Part shown: positions 19,172 to 30,658 of the stretch, in pieces
Position numbering within the stretch: the first letter of the stretch is position 1
How the letters are laid out: the number at the start of each line of letters is the position of its first letter
Origin: Deinococcus depolymerans
GTDB taxonomy: Bacteria > Deinococcota > Deinococci > Deinococcales > Deinococcaceae
DNA length: 64,000 nt
Direction of reading: 5' to 3'
Assembly: GCF_039522025.1 (NCBI RefSeq)
Contig: NZ_BAAADB010000021.1
Coordinates: 57,092 to 121,091, forward strand
Program-made: the position numbers and the translations under genes
Notes under the pieces: generated by a model
Databases searched by the model: none
What the model was told of the DNA's origin: nothing
Seen by the model: only the letters and a program-made list of their open reading frames with translations

Positions 19172-19290
19172 GACGGACTCGGATTGAATGGCTTATAAAG
19201 CCATTCAATCCGAGCGGATGCGAGTAGGAGAGAAACGGGTTCCGGACGTGGAGTTGACGACCCGGTGCCGTTCCGGGTTGTCAACGAACC
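19172..19290. repeat. Hairpin intergenic repeat, copy C
   Basis: The element starts GACGGACTCGGATTGAATGG immediately after the TGA stop at 19169-19171. It has both hairpins of the long form: a stem ending GGCTTATAAAGCC, then a stem GTTGACGACCCGG/CCGGGTTGTCAAC. The right terminal repeat seen in copy A is degraded. The stem sequences differ from copy A but keep pairing. Confidence 0.8.
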
Positions 19291-19359
19291 GTGTGGGCGC
19301 GCCGGCGGGCCCCGCGTCACCGCTGCGCGGCCCGCCCCTGGGTCTGGCATGATGGGTCC

Positions 19360-20856
19360 ATGAGCCAGGAAGCGAACGCAGAACAGCAGCGGCTGGCCGC
19401 GCTGGCCCGGTACGCGGTGCTCGACACGTTGCCCGAGCACGCCTTCGACCGGGTCACGCACCTGGCGGCGCGGCTGTTCGGCGCTCCCATCGCGCTGATC
19501 TCGCTGGTGGATCAGGACCGGCAGTGGTTCAAGGCCTGCCTGGGCCTGGACACCCGCCAGACCGACCGGTCCCTGTCGTTCTGCGCGCACACCATCCTGG
19601 GTGACGGCGTGATGGTCATCCTGGACGCCTGGCAGGACCCGCGCTTTGCACGCAACGGACTGGTGACGGGGTCGCCGTTCATCCGTTTCTACGCGGGCGC
19701 GCCGCTCGTCACGCCGGACGGGTTCAAGCTCGGCAGTCTGTGCGTGATCGACACGCAGCCTCGCGCGGCGTTCAGTGCGGAGGACCGGGCGTCACTCGCC
19801 GATCTGGCCGGCATCGTGGTGAGCGAACTGGAGTTGCGTTTCGCGAAGCGGGAACTGGAGACCGAGGTGCAGGGGCGCGCCCAGATGATGAATTTCCTGC
19901 GTGAGACGCAGGCGGTGAACGAGGCGCTGCTGGGGGTCAGCACCCTGGCGCAGCTGGAACTGCCGCCGCAGGACACGGCGGCCTTCGCGATCGAACTGGT
20001 CGCGCAGGCCGCGCAGGTGGACTGGGCGGCGCTGGCCGCCGTGGATGCCGGGGGCAGCCGCGCGCTGAACATGTGGAATGTCACGCCGGCCGGGCAGGCC
20101 TTCTCGGAGCTGATGCCGCAGCATCTACCGCCGGGCGAGGGCGTCGTGTGGACGGTCGCGCGCAGCGGCGAGGCGCGCTACGAGCAGCATTACGCTTCGG
20201 TGTCCGGCGCGTCGGCGTCGGTGGTGCAGGCGGGCGCGCAGGCGGTCGCGTGGCTGCCGCTGGGTGAGTTCGGCGGGCGCAGCTTCGTGGTGCTGTTCGC
20301 GCTGCTGCGGCCGCAGGCCAGCTGGTCGGCGCGGCAGCGCGAGCTGTTCGAGGCGGCGGCCAGCGTCATGCGGCAGGCCATGAACATGCGGGAGATCACG
20401 CGGCAGGCCGAGACGTCGGCGCGCACGGATCCGCTGACCGGCCTGGGCAACCGCCGCTCGTTTCTGGAGGACGCGGGCCTGCCCGGCGGCTGCCTCGTGG
20501 CGGTGGACGTGGACGGCCTCAAGCGCGTGAACGACTCCCAGGGGCACGCGGCGGGCGACGAGCTGCTGCGGGTGTTCGGGCGGGCGCTGCGGGCGCTCGG
20601 TCCGGAGCGCGGCGCGGCCTACCGGATCGGCGGGGACGAGTTCGCGCTGCTGCTGCCGGGCGGCGGGAGCGACGCGCTGGTCAGCGGCTGGGTGGGCGGC
20701 GCCGTGACGGCGGTGCACGCGGCGGGCTTCAGCGACGTGGACGCCTCGTTCGGCGTGGCGCGCTGGCCGGACGAGGTGACGGATCACGCCGCGGCCCTGC
20801 AGCTGGCCGACACGCGGCTGTACCACCGCAAGCGCGAGCGGTCACCGTCTCGCTGA
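19360..20856 (+). CDS. GAF-GGDEF diguanylate cyclase
   Basis: The 498-residue cytosolic protein has an N-terminal GAF domain (about 20-165, with the typical SFCAHTILGDG and FYAGAPLVTPDGFKLGSLCVID). A second, weaker GAF-like region spans about 200-340. A C-terminal GGDEF domain has the active motif YRIGGDEFAL, so it should make cyclic di-GMP. No RxxD inhibitory site precedes the motif, so product inhibition may be absent. The start at 19360 gives a sensible N-terminus 6 bp after a CATGAT -10-like box; an in-frame ATG upstream lies in the repeat. The gene next to it encodes an HD-GYP enzyme that would degrade the same messenger. Confidence 0.92.
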   Translation: MSQEANAEQQRLAALARYAVLDTLPEHAFDRVTHLAARLFGAPIALISLVDQDRQWFKACLGLDTRQTDRSLSFCAHTILGDGVMVILDAWQDPRFARNGLVTGSPFIRFYAGAPLVTPDGFKLGSLCVIDTQPRAAFSAEDRASLADLAGIVVSELELRFAKRELETEVQGRAQMMNFLRETQAVNEALLGVSTLAQLELPPQDTAAFAIELVAQAAQVDWAALAAVDAGGSRALNMWNVTPAGQAFSELMPQHLPPGEGVVWTVARSGEARYEQHYASVSGASASVVQAGAQAVAWLPLGEFGGRSFVVLFALLRPQASWSARQRELFEAAASVMRQAMNMREITRQAETSARTDPLTGLGNRRSFLEDAGLPGGCLVAVDVDGLKRVNDSQGHAAGDELLRVFGRALRALGPERGAAYRIGGDEFALLLPGGGSDALVSGWVGGAVTAVHAAGFSDVDASFGVARWPDEVTDHAAALQLADTRLYHRKRERSPSR

Positions 20857-20959
20857 CCCGCCGGGGGTCGTCCGGACGTATGCTGGCGTGAAGCAGGAGA
20901 TCCGGCGCGTGCCGGGAGCAGCGCCCGCCCCCGGTCCGGACCGGGGCGGAAGGGAGTTC

Positions 20960-23182
20960 ATGACGCAGCGACCGAACGCACAACCCGGCCGGCCGGCCGC
21001 CCTCGGGCGTAGCCTGCTCACGTTCCTCACCTCGCAGCCCGAGTTCATGCTGCTGACCGTGGACGCCCAGGGGCGGATCGAGGCGGCGCAGGGCAACGTG
21101 GCCGGGCTGCTGGGCACCGCGCCGGAGACGCTGCCGGGGCAGTCACTGGCCGACCTGCTGGTGCCCGAGGACCGCGCCGCGCTGGACGGCCTGACGGATC
21201 AGACGCGCCGCCTGACCGGGCGGCTGCGGAGCGGTGGGGGTGGGCGCTGGTGCGAACTGAACGTGCTGCCACTGGACCGTCCGGGGGAACGGCTGGTGTT
21301 CGTGCGGGACCTCTCGGCGCAGCGGGCCGCCGAGGACCGTACGCGGGCGCTGGAAGCCCGGCGGCAGGCGCTGCTGGACGTCGCCACGGACGCGATCGTC
21401 ACCATCGACCGGCATGGGCGGGTGGTGGTCTGGAACCGCGCGGCGGAACGGACCTTCGGGTACAGCGAGCAGGACGCGCTGCACCAGCCGCTGGTGAACC
21501 TGATCGTGCCGCCGGAGGCGCGGGCCGCGCACCTGAGTGGCATGAGCCGGCACCAGCAGACCGGCGAGGGGCGGTTCTCGGGCCGGCGGGTGGAACTGCA
21601 GGCGGTCCGGCGGGACGGGGAGCGGCTGCTGGTGGCGGTCAGCATGACGCCGGTCCTGATCGAGGGGGAGCTGTTCTACACGGCGTTCATTCAGGACCTG
21701 ACGCAGCAGCAGGCGGCGCAGCGGCAACTGCGTGAGCAGGCGCTGCACCTGAACCTGATGTACGAGCAACTGCCGGTCCTGTCCTGGACGACCGATCAGG
21801 ACCTGCGGGTGAGGATGGTCTCGGGCGGGGGGCTGGCGCGGCTGAACCTCGACTCGGCGCCGCTGGTGGGGCAGCGGATCGCGGACCTGCTGCGCGGGTC
21901 CTCCCACGCCGAGCAGGGGGTGAGCGCACACATGTCGGCGCTGGCGGGGCAGCGGGGCCGGTACACGCATCCGTTCCGGGAGCACCTGTTCGAGGTGCAG
22001 GTCAGTCCGCTGCACAGCGAGTCGGGCCAGACGGTGGGCACCGTGGCGCTGGCGACCGACGTGACCGACCAGCGGCGTGAGGAGATCGGCGAGCAGTACC
22101 GGGCGCGGGTGCTGCGGTCCATCGCGACCGGGGAGCCGCTGGGCGACACGCTGCACCTGATCGCCGACCTGCTCGCGCAGCAGGCCTCACGCCTGCAGGT
22201 GCAGCTGCTGACCGTGCGCGGCGGGACGCTGCAGACCGCGCCGGGGCGGCCGCTGCCGCCGGAACTGGCGGGCGTGTTCAGCGGCCCGGTGCGGCCCGAG
22301 GCGCTGCATCCGGCGTGGGTGACGGCCCTGCACAGCCGCGACCTGACGGTCTGCGCACTGAACGAGGATGGAAGCTGGACGCCGTTCCGGCTGGCGACGG
22401 CGCGGATGGGCGTGCGGGCGCTGTGGCTGATGCCGGTCACGTCCCGGACGGGTGAGGTGATCGGCGTGATCGCCGCGTACCGCGCCGCGCCGGGCGGCCC
22501 GTCGGTGCGGCTGGCGGGGCTGCTGGGGCAGGCGGCGCAGCTGATGACGGTCGCGGTCGAGCAGGACCAGTACCTGCAGACGATCCTCACGACCCGGGAG
22601 GAGACGCTGCGGACCCTGGGGGTGGCGCTGGAATTCCGGGATTACGAGACCAAGGGGCACACCGACCGGGTGGTGCGGCTGAGCCTGGACCTGGCGCGCC
22701 GGCTGGGGCTGAGCGGGGAGCAGCAGGACGAGTTGCGGCGCGGCGCGTACCTGCACGATCTGGGCAAGATCGCCATCCCGGACCAGATTCTGCTCAAGCC
22801 GGGGCGGCCCACCCCCGACGAGTGGGAACTGATCCGGCGGCATCCGGTGACCGGGTACGAGATGCTGCGGCACACGCCGGCGCTGGGCGCGGCCTGCCTG
22901 GAGGTGGTGCTGCACCACCACGAGCACTGGAACGGCAACGGCTACCCGCACGGGCTGGCCGGCGCGCGGATACCGCTGCTGGCGCGGGTGTTCGCGGTGG
23001 TGGACACCTTCGACGCGCTGACCTCGGCGCGGCCGTACAAGGCGGCGTGGCCGGAAGACCAGGCGCTGGCGGAACTGGAAGGCATGGCGGGGCGGGTGCT
23101 GGACCCGCAGCTGGTCGCGGCGTTCGTGCAGTTGCGGCGCGCGGCGCGGCCGGGGGGGGCGCCCGCCGGGCCGGACGGCTGA
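20960..23182 (+). CDS. PAS-GAF-HD-GYP cyclic di-GMP phosphodiesterase
   Basis: This 740-residue protein has three PAS-like domains (about 20-120, 135-255 and 270-375), a GAF-like domain (about 380-540) and a C-terminal HD-GYP domain. The catalytic motifs are complete: YLHDLGK (HD), then HHHEHWNGNGYP, then DTFDALTSARPYK. It should hydrolyse cyclic di-GMP. The start at 20960 is preceded by GGAAGGGAG; the 24 codons upstream of it look like untranslated leader. A TATGCT -10-like box at 20879 suggests a leader of about 70 nt. It follows the GGDEF gene by 100 bp, so the pair may set local cyclic di-GMP levels. Confidence 0.92.
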   Translation: MTQRPNAQPGRPAALGRSLLTFLTSQPEFMLLTVDAQGRIEAAQGNVAGLLGTAPETLPGQSLADLLVPEDRAALDGLTDQTRRLTGRLRSGGGGRWCELNVLPLDRPGERLVFVRDLSAQRAAEDRTRALEARRQALLDVATDAIVTIDRHGRVVVWNRAAERTFGYSEQDALHQPLVNLIVPPEARAAHLSGMSRHQQTGEGRFSGRRVELQAVRRDGERLLVAVSMTPVLIEGELFYTAFIQDLTQQQAAQRQLREQALHLNLMYEQLPVLSWTTDQDLRVRMVSGGGLARLNLDSAPLVGQRIADLLRGSSHAEQGVSAHMSALAGQRGRYTHPFREHLFEVQVSPLHSESGQTVGTVALATDVTDQRREEIGEQYRARVLRSIATGEPLGDTLHLIADLLAQQASRLQVQLLTVRGGTLQTAPGRPLPPELAGVFSGPVRPEALHPAWVTALHSRDLTVCALNEDGSWTPFRLATARMGVRALWLMPVTSRTGEVIGVIAAYRAAPGGPSVRLAGLLGQAAQLMTVAVEQDQYLQTILTTREETLRTLGVALEFRDYETKGHTDRVVRLSLDLARRLGLSGEQQDELRRGAYLHDLGKIAIPDQILLKPGRPTPDEWELIRRHPVTGYEMLRHTPALGAACLEVVLHHHEHWNGNGYPHGLAGARIPLLARVFAVVDTFDALTSARPYKAAWPEDQALAELEGMAGRVLDPQLVAAFVQLRRAARPGGAPAGPDG

Positions 23183-23200
23183 CCCGCCGCGCGTCACCCT

Positions 23201-23237
23201 GGGTTGACGGTCCGTCAACCCACGGTTAACCTTCGGT
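23201..23237 (+). promoter_or_regulatory. Promoter with overlapping palindromic operator
   Basis: A near-perfect promoter (TTGACG at 23204, 17 bp spacer, TAACCT at 23227) ends 5 bp before the ATG. A perfect palindrome covers the -35 box: arms GGGTTGACGG and CCGTCAACCC around one central T (23201-23221). This is a likely autoregulatory site for the HTH protein that follows. Confidence 0.7.
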
Positions 23238-24425
23238 ATGACCACCCGGCCGGACCTGACCCTGCACACGCGGGTACGTGAACGGCGCGAGCGGCTGGGC
23301 CTGCGACCCGGCGACCTCGCGCGGGACCTGGGCATCTCACGTCAGGCGCTGCACAAGATCGAGACCGGCAGCTCGGTTCCGGGCACGCTGCTGGCCTTCA
23401 CGCTCGCCCGCGCGCTGCACTGCCGGGTCGACGATCTGTTCAGCCTGCGCGGTCCCGGCCCGCACGGGCAGCTGCAGGTCCGGCCGGCCGGGCCCCTCCT
23501 GCCCGGCACGCGCGTCGTGCTGGCCCGCCTGCCGGGCGACACCCACCACGCAGACGGGCAGCTGCTCGCCGTGCCGCTGCCCGCCTCGGCCTTCCACGTG
23601 CCGGCCGACGGTCACGTGACCGGCGAGGACCCCGGACCCGGCGGAACGCGGACCGCGCAGCTGCTCGCCCCGGTCGGGGACGTCCTGAGCGCCGCCGCCC
23701 GCACGGCCGTCCTGACCGGCTGCGACCCGGCGCTGGAACTGCTGATCACCCACGCCGCCCGGCTCGACCCCGCCGCGCGGGTGATCCTGCGCCCGGCGTC
23801 CAGCCTGCCGGCCCTGCACGCCGTGGCGGCCGGGCAGGCCCACGCGGCCGGCCTGCACCTGTGGGACGAGACGACCGGCACCTCGAACCTGCCGTTCACG
23901 CAGCGCACGCTGGGACCCGCCACGCTGTTCACGCTGTGGACCTGGGAACAGGGCCTGCTGCTGGCCCCGGGCAATCCGCGCCAGCTGCGCGGTCCCGGCG
24001 ACCTGAGCCGCCCCGACGTGCGCCTCGCCACCCGCGAACCCGGGTCCGGCAGCCGGCTGCTGCTGGACCACTGGCTGCGCGCGGCGGGCGTCCCGGACCC
24101 GCACGGCCGGGCGCCGCTCACCGCGCGCAGTCCGCTGGAGGCCGCGGCGCTCGTGGCGTCCGGGCAGGCGGACGCCGCGCCGGGACCACGTTCGGCGGCG
24201 CTGGCGGCCGGACTGGCCTTCCTTCCGCTGCAGACCGAACGCTTCGACCTGGCCGTCCCCGACGCGCACGCCCGGCACCCGGGCGTCGCGGCGCTGCTCG
24301 GCGCGGCCCGCAGCGCCGCGTTCCGCGCCGACCTGCAGGGCCTGGGCGGGTACGACGCCGCGGGGTCCGGCGAGCCCTGGCAGCGCAGCCTCCCCCACTC
24401 CCCGGCTCCCCTGGAGGTCCAGTGA
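23238..24425 (+). CDS. One-component regulator: XRE-type HTH plus periplasmic-binding-like domain
   Basis: The first 75 residues are an XRE/Cro helix-turn-helix (LARDLGISRQALHKIETGSSVPG). The remainder of the 395 residues is a type-2 periplasmic-binding-like fold of the kind fused to HTH domains in molybdate-related regulators, with phrases such as GSGSRLLLDHWLRAAG and LVASGQADAAPG. It probably binds molybdate, tungstate or a molybdopterin-related ligand and controls the modAB genes. Its stop overlaps the modA start (GTGA), which supports that link. The upstream palindrome suggests autoregulation. Confidence 0.85.
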   Translation: MTTRPDLTLHTRVRERRERLGLRPGDLARDLGISRQALHKIETGSSVPGTLLAFTLARALHCRVDDLFSLRGPGPHGQLQVRPAGPLLPGTRVVLARLPGDTHHADGQLLAVPLPASAFHVPADGHVTGEDPGPGGTRTAQLLAPVGDVLSAAARTAVLTGCDPALELLITHAARLDPAARVILRPASSLPALHAVAAGQAHAAGLHLWDETTGTSNLPFTQRTLGPATLFTLWTWEQGLLLAPGNPRQLRGPGDLSRPDVRLATREPGSGSRLLLDHWLRAAGVPDPHGRAPLTARSPLEAAALVASGQADAAPGPRSAALAAGLAFLPLQTERFDLAVPDAHARHPGVAALLGAARSAAFRADLQGLGGYDAAGSGEPWQRSLPHSPAPLEVQ

Positions 24426-25195
24426 AGCGGCTGCGCCGGTCCTGCGCCCGCGTCCTGCTGGGCGCGCTGCTCCTGACGGGCGGCGCGCGGGCCGCGACGC
24501 TGACCGTGTTCGCCGCGTCCTCCCTGACCGACGCCTTCACCGAGATCGGCCGGGAATTCGACCGGCGCAGCGGCAACCGCACCACCTTCCAGTTCGCCGG
24601 GTCGCAGACGCTGCGCGCCCAGCTGGAGGGCGGGGCGCGCGCCGACGTGTACGCCAGCGCGAACGACGCGCAGTTCACGCCGCTGGTCGGGAAGATCGTC
24701 ACGGCGCGGCAGGTGTTCGCCGGGAACACCCTGAGCGTGATCGTCCCGCGCGGCAGCGCGCGCGTGAAGACCCTCGCGGACCTGACCCGGCCGGGCCTGC
24801 GCATCGTGATCGCCGCGCCGACCGTCCCGGTCGGGGAGTACACCCGGCGCATGCTGGGCGCCGTGGACCGCGCCGGCACCTACGGCCGGGACTACTCGGC
24901 GCGCTTCATGAAGAACGTCGTGAGCGAGGAACCCAGCGTGCGGCAGGTCGCGCTGAAGGTCCAGCTGGGCGAGGCGGACGCCGCCGTCGTGTACAGCAGC
25001 GACGTGACGCCCGCCCTGAAACGCGCCGTGCAGGTCGTCGCGCTGCCCAGCCGCTTCAACATGCCCGCCGCGTACCCGGTCGGCGTGACCGTGGGCGCCC
25101 GCAGCGGCCCGGAGGCGCGGGCGTTCGTGGCGTTCCTGCTCTCGGCCGACGGGCAGCGCACGCTGCGCCGCTGGGGGTTCCGCCCTGCGCCGTAG
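24422..25195 (+). CDS. modA: Molybdate ABC transporter substrate-binding protein
   Basis: GTG at 24422 overlaps the previous stop and is preceded by GGAGG. The 257-residue product has a signal peptide (ends LLTGGARAATLT) and ModA landmarks: VFAASSLTDAF at the mature N-terminus, ADVYASAND, and AAPTVPVGEYTRRML. It should bind molybdate or tungstate outside the membrane and deliver it to ModB. Confidence 0.92.
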   Translation: MKRLRRSCARVLLGALLLTGGARAATLTVFAASSLTDAFTEIGREFDRRSGNRTTFQFAGSQTLRAQLEGGARADVYASANDAQFTPLVGKIVTARQVFAGNTLSVIVPRGSARVKTLADLTRPGLRIVIAAPTVPVGEYTRRMLGAVDRAGTYGRDYSARFMKNVVSEEPSVRQVALKVQLGEADAAVVYSSDVTPALKRAVQVVALPSRFNMPAAYPVGVTVGARSGPEARAFVAFLLSADGQRTLRRWGFRPAP

Positions 25196-25244
25196 CCGGG
25201 CCGAGCGGCGCCCGCCCACCCTGCCGCTGCTGCTGGGCGGCCTG

Positions 25245-25979
25245 ATGACCGCGTTCCTGCTGCTGCCCACGCTGGCGCTGCTGGCCCGCGGCCTGAACGC
25301 CTCGTTCCTGCCGACCCTCCTGAGTCCGGCCGTGACCGACACGCTGCGCGTGAGCCTGTGGACGACCGGCCTGAGCGCCCTGCTGACCGTGGGGCTGGTC
25401 ACGCCGGTCGCGTTCCTGCTGGCCCGCTTCGACTTCCGGGGCAAGGCGGTACTCGAAACCCTGCTGGACCTGCCGGTCGTGCTGCCGCCGGTCGTGGCGG
25501 GCCTGGGCCTGCTGCTCACCTTCGGCCGTCAGGGGCTGCTGGGCGCCCCGCTGGAACTGGCGGGCCTGAATCTGGCGTTCACGCCGGCCGCGGTGGTCAT
25601 GGCGCAGCTGTTCACGTCCGCGCCGTTCTACCTGCGGGCCGCCCGCGCGGGCTTCAGCAGCGTGGACCGCGACGCGGAGCAGGCCGCGCGGGTGGACGGG
25701 GCCAGCGGCGCGCAGGTGTTCCGTCTGATCACGTGGCCGCTGGCCTTCCCGTTCCTGCTCGAGGGCCTGGTGCTGGCCTGGGCGCGTGCGCTGGGCGAGT
25801 TCGGCGCGACGATCCTGTTCGCCGGGTCGTTGCAGGGCCGCACGCGCACCGTGACGCTCGCCGTGTACGCCGCGCTGGAAAGCGACCTGGGTCCGGCGCT
25901 GGTGCTGTCGGCCGTGATGGTGTGCGTGGCGTTCACGGTGCTGCTGGTCGTCCGCAGTCTCGCGGCCCGGCGCGGCTGA
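25245..25979 (+). CDS. modB: Molybdate ABC transporter permease
   Basis: The 244-residue protein has about five membrane segments and the EAA-loop signature of binding-protein-dependent permeases (AARVDGASGAQVFRLITWPL ... LGEFGATILFAG), typical of ModB. The start at 25245 is the first standard start codon in the frame, 50 bp after modA; some N-terminal residues may be missing if a rare CTG start is used. No modC ATPase gene follows: the next gene is convergent. The transporter must therefore borrow an ATPase encoded elsewhere. Confidence 0.88.
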   Translation: MTAFLLLPTLALLARGLNASFLPTLLSPAVTDTLRVSLWTTGLSALLTVGLVTPVAFLLARFDFRGKAVLETLLDLPVVLPPVVAGLGLLLTFGRQGLLGAPLELAGLNLAFTPAAVVMAQLFTSAPFYLRAARAGFSSVDRDAEQAARVDGASGAQVFRLITWPLAFPFLLEGLVLAWARALGEFGATILFAGSLQGRTRTVTLAVYAALESDLGPALVLSAVMVCVAFTVLLVVRSLAARRG

Positions 25980-25998
25980 CGCGGCCACCTCGCGGCCT

Positions 25999-27072
25999 CT
26001 ACCCGCGCGCCGCGAGGTGCCGGGCCAGCAGGGCCAGTGCGTCCTGCACGGCGGCCCGGTCCGGTGCCTGGGGCGGGGCGGTGCTGGAGCGCAGGATCAG
26101 TTCCGGGCGGGTCACGACCGGGGCGGGCGGCGGGTCCTGCGTGAACTGCGCGAGCAGGTGCGTGAACGCGCGGGCGCCCAGCGTGGGGAAGTCCTGCCGG
26201 ACGGTGCTGAGCGGCGGGATCAGCAGCGCGCTCTCCGGGGTGTCGTCGTACCCGATGACCGAGACGTCGGCCGGGACGTTCAGGCCGCGTTCCCACAGGG
26301 CGCGCAGCGCGCCGACGGCCATCTGGTCGTTGGCGACGAGCAGCGCGGTGAAGGGCGGGCCGGCCAGCAGGGTCTGCGCGGCGAGGTACCCGCCGTGCGG
26401 GCTCCAGTCGCCGCTGACGGCCGCGACCGGCGTCAGGTCGTGCTCGGCCAGCACGTGCCGCCAGCCGTGTTCGCGGGTGTTCTCGACGACCGCCTGTCCG
26501 GGCGGCGTGATGAACGCGACGCGGGTGTGCCCGAGGTCCAGCAGGTGCCGGGCGGCGAGGCGGGCGCCGTACTCCTGGTCGAGCAGCGAGGCAGGCACCG
26601 GGGTGTCCGGGGTGACGTCCATGAACACGCACGCGAGGTCGGGGAGGCGGCGGCGCAGCGCGGTCGCGTCGGCGGGGGTCATGGAGGCGTTGATGAGGAC
26701 GCCGTCCACCTGCCGCTCGCGCAGGGCGCGGACGGCCTGCGTGACGGCCGCGAGGCTGTCTTCCGGGACGATGGAGACGATCAGGCTGTACCCGGCGGCG
26801 CGGGCGGCGCGTTCGATGCCGGCGGTCAGCTGGGACGGGGCGTGCAGGGACAGGTCGTTCGTGACGAAGCCGACCGTGAAGGTCCGCTGCCGCGCGAGGC
26901 TGGTGGCGAGGCGGTTGGGCACGTAGTCGAGCTGCGCGGCCGCCTGCGTGACGCGCGCGCGGGTGCGGGCCGAGACGTTCGGCAGGTTGTTCACGACCCG
27001 CGAGACGGTCTGCTGCGACACCCCGGCGAGGGCGGCGACGTCCGCGAGGGTGACGGGGGTACAGGCACGCAT
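25999..27072 (-). CDS. LacI-family transcription regulator
   Basis: The 357-residue protein has the LacI headpiece at its start (TLADVAALAGVSQQTVSRVVN) and the hinge region, followed by a sugar-binding periplasmic-type domain. The start at 27072 is chosen because a TAACAT -10 box lies 7 bp upstream with TTGGAA 18 bp further, which gives a leaderless transcript. An ATG at 27081 overlaps that box, and an open frame further upstream is not credible. It is divergent from the GH42-GH53-binding-protein genes and most likely represses them until a galactose-containing sugar is present. Confidence 0.92.
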   Translation of the reverse strand: MRACTPVTLADVAALAGVSQQTVSRVVNNLPNVSARTRARVTQAAAQLDYVPNRLATSLARQRTFTVGFVTNDLSLHAPSQLTAGIERAARAAGYSLIVSIVPEDSLAAVTQAVRALRERQVDGVLINASMTPADATALRRRLPDLACVFMDVTPDTPVPASLLDQEYGARLAARHLLDLGHTRVAFITPPGQAVVENTREHGWRHVLAEHDLTPVAAVSGDWSPHGGYLAAQTLLAGPPFTALLVANDQMAVGALRALWERGLNVPADVSVIGYDDTPESALLIPPLSTVRQDFPTLGARAFTHLLAQFTQDPPPAPVVTRPELILRSSTAPPQAPDRAAVQDALALLARHLAARG

Positions 27073-27109
27073 GACCGGCATGTTAACCCAAACATCCACA
27101 CGTTTCCAA
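27073..27109 (-). promoter_or_regulatory. LacI-gene promoter with candidate operator
   Basis: On the minus strand TTGGAA (27104-27109), an 18 bp spacer and TAACAT (27080-27085) precede the ATG by 7 bp. The 10-mer CATGTTAACC (27079-27088, plus strand), containing the palindrome GTTAAC, overlaps the -10 box. The same 10-mer recurs at 27263-27272 before the galactan genes, so it is a candidate binding site for the LacI-type protein. Confidence 0.55.
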
Positions 27110-27262
27110 GGCCGGCGTGGCGTCGGCAGGGCAGGAGCAGGCGACCGGCAGGTCGGCCACGGAGAGGCACCCTGCGATATCGCAGCCGATCTGGTCGACA
27201 GAAAACTCCCATCGGTCAGCGGACCTTCTGCCGACCCGCCGGGCAACCGTGCCTGACGCACA

Positions 27263-27289
27263 CATGTTAACCTTCACAATTTCTAGGGT
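27263..27289 (+). promoter_or_regulatory. Candidate promoter and operator for the galactan genes
   Basis: CATGTTAACC (27263-27272) repeats the sequence over the divergent LacI-gene promoter. A TANNNT box (TAGGGT, 27284-27289) lies 11 bp after it, so a bound repressor would occupy the -35 to -10 interval. The start codon is about 200 bp downstream, leaving a long leader with no recognised feature other than a GCAGGTG Shine-Dalgarno. Confidence 0.4.
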
Positions 27290-27489
27290 GGGCTTCACAT
27301 CACTGCACCCTTTTCCTGCCCAGGACGCCGCCGGGCGTCCACACCTGCCGTCTGCAGGGCTGCCGTCCACCCACGGCGCACGCGGCCGGTTCCTGGCCTC
27401 TGCTCCTCCCCCCTTTCCGTGATGGCCCTTCCCTGTCCAGCACCCCCTCCTGTCAACTCCTTCCAGTAGCTCTTTCCAGCAGGTGACGT

Positions 27490-29558
<2,069 letters not shown>

Positions 29559-29562
<4 letters not shown>

Positions 29563-30629
29563 ATTCCAGACTGTTGCCGCTCACCGCCCTGCTGGCCCTC
29601 GCGCTGCCCGCCTGCTCCGCGGCCACCCCCCCACAGACCGACGCGTTCATGCGCGGCGTGGACGTCTCCGAGGCCCGGGACGCCGAGCGCAGCGGCGTGC
29701 AGTTCCGCGACCTGGACGGACAGGTGAAACCGGCGCTGCAGCTCATCCGGGATCACCGCTACGACTGGGTGCGGGTGCGCCTGATGATCGACCCGGACGG
29801 CCGCTACGGCCTGACCCAGGACCTGCCGTACGTGAAGGCCGTGATGCTCGACGCGCGGAACCACAACCTGAAGGTGCTGCTCGACCTGCACTACTCGCAC
29901 TGGTGGGCCGATCCCGGCGGGCAGTGGCTCCCGGACCGCTGGAAGGGCCAGGACACGGCTGCCCTGAGCGCCTCGGTGTACGACTACACGCGCGGCGTCA
30001 TGAACGAACTGACGGCGCAGGGCACCCCGCCGGACATGGTGCAGGTCGGGAACGAGATCAACGGCGGGATGCTGTGGGAACCGGGCCGCATCCGCAACGA
30101 CGACATGACCACCTTCGCGACCCTGGCGAACGCCGGCACGCGCGCCGTGCACGACGCCCAGCCCGGCACGCCCGTCATGATCCACATCGCCAAGATCGGC
30201 TCGGCCGACGACACCGCCTCGTGGTACCGCGCCTTCGCGAAGGCCGGCGGGCAGTTCGACACCATCGGCCTGTCGTACTACCCGATGTGGCACGGCACCT
30301 TCGACGACCTGGGCAACGCCATCCGGCAGCTGAAAGAGGCGTTCGGGAAACCCGTGATCGTCGCCGAGACGGCGCTGTACTGGGACACCAACGAGAAGGG
30401 CTACGACAACGTCCCGTACCCGCAGACCCGTCAGGGACAGCTGGACTACCTGCGGGCCCTCACGCCGGTCGTGCGGCAGGCGGGCGGCAGCGGCCTGTTC
30501 TACTGGGGCGCCTTCTGGTCCCAGAGCCGCCGCTGGCTGAAGGCCGACTGGACCGACGACGACGCCTCGCGCCGCTCGCTGTTCGACGACGACGCCCGCG
30601 CCACGCCCGCCATCGACGGCCTGAACTGA
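29559..30629 (+). CDS. GH53 endo-beta-1,4-galactanase lipoprotein
   Basis: The 356-residue protein has a lipoprotein signal with lipobox ALPAC, so it should be anchored on the outside of the membrane. The catalytic domain is a family 53 glycoside hydrolase: it begins GVDVSEA, has [11 protein letters not shown], the acid/base glutamate in [11 protein letters not shown] and the nucleophile in [10 protein letters not shown], and ends with GLFYWGAFW. It would cut beta-1,4-galactan, such as pectin side chains, into oligosaccharides. It overlaps the GH42 gene by four bases and is followed 29 bp later by a sugar-binding protein. Confidence 0.95.
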
Positions 30630-30658
30630 CTGCCCCAGCCCCCACCCCGGAGGACTCC

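Noticed and set aside
20888..20959. GTG at 20888 as start of the HD-GYP protein
   Set aside because: The extra 24 residues are Pro/Gly/Arg-rich and lie right after a -10 box; ATG at 20960 has a proper Shine-Dalgarno.
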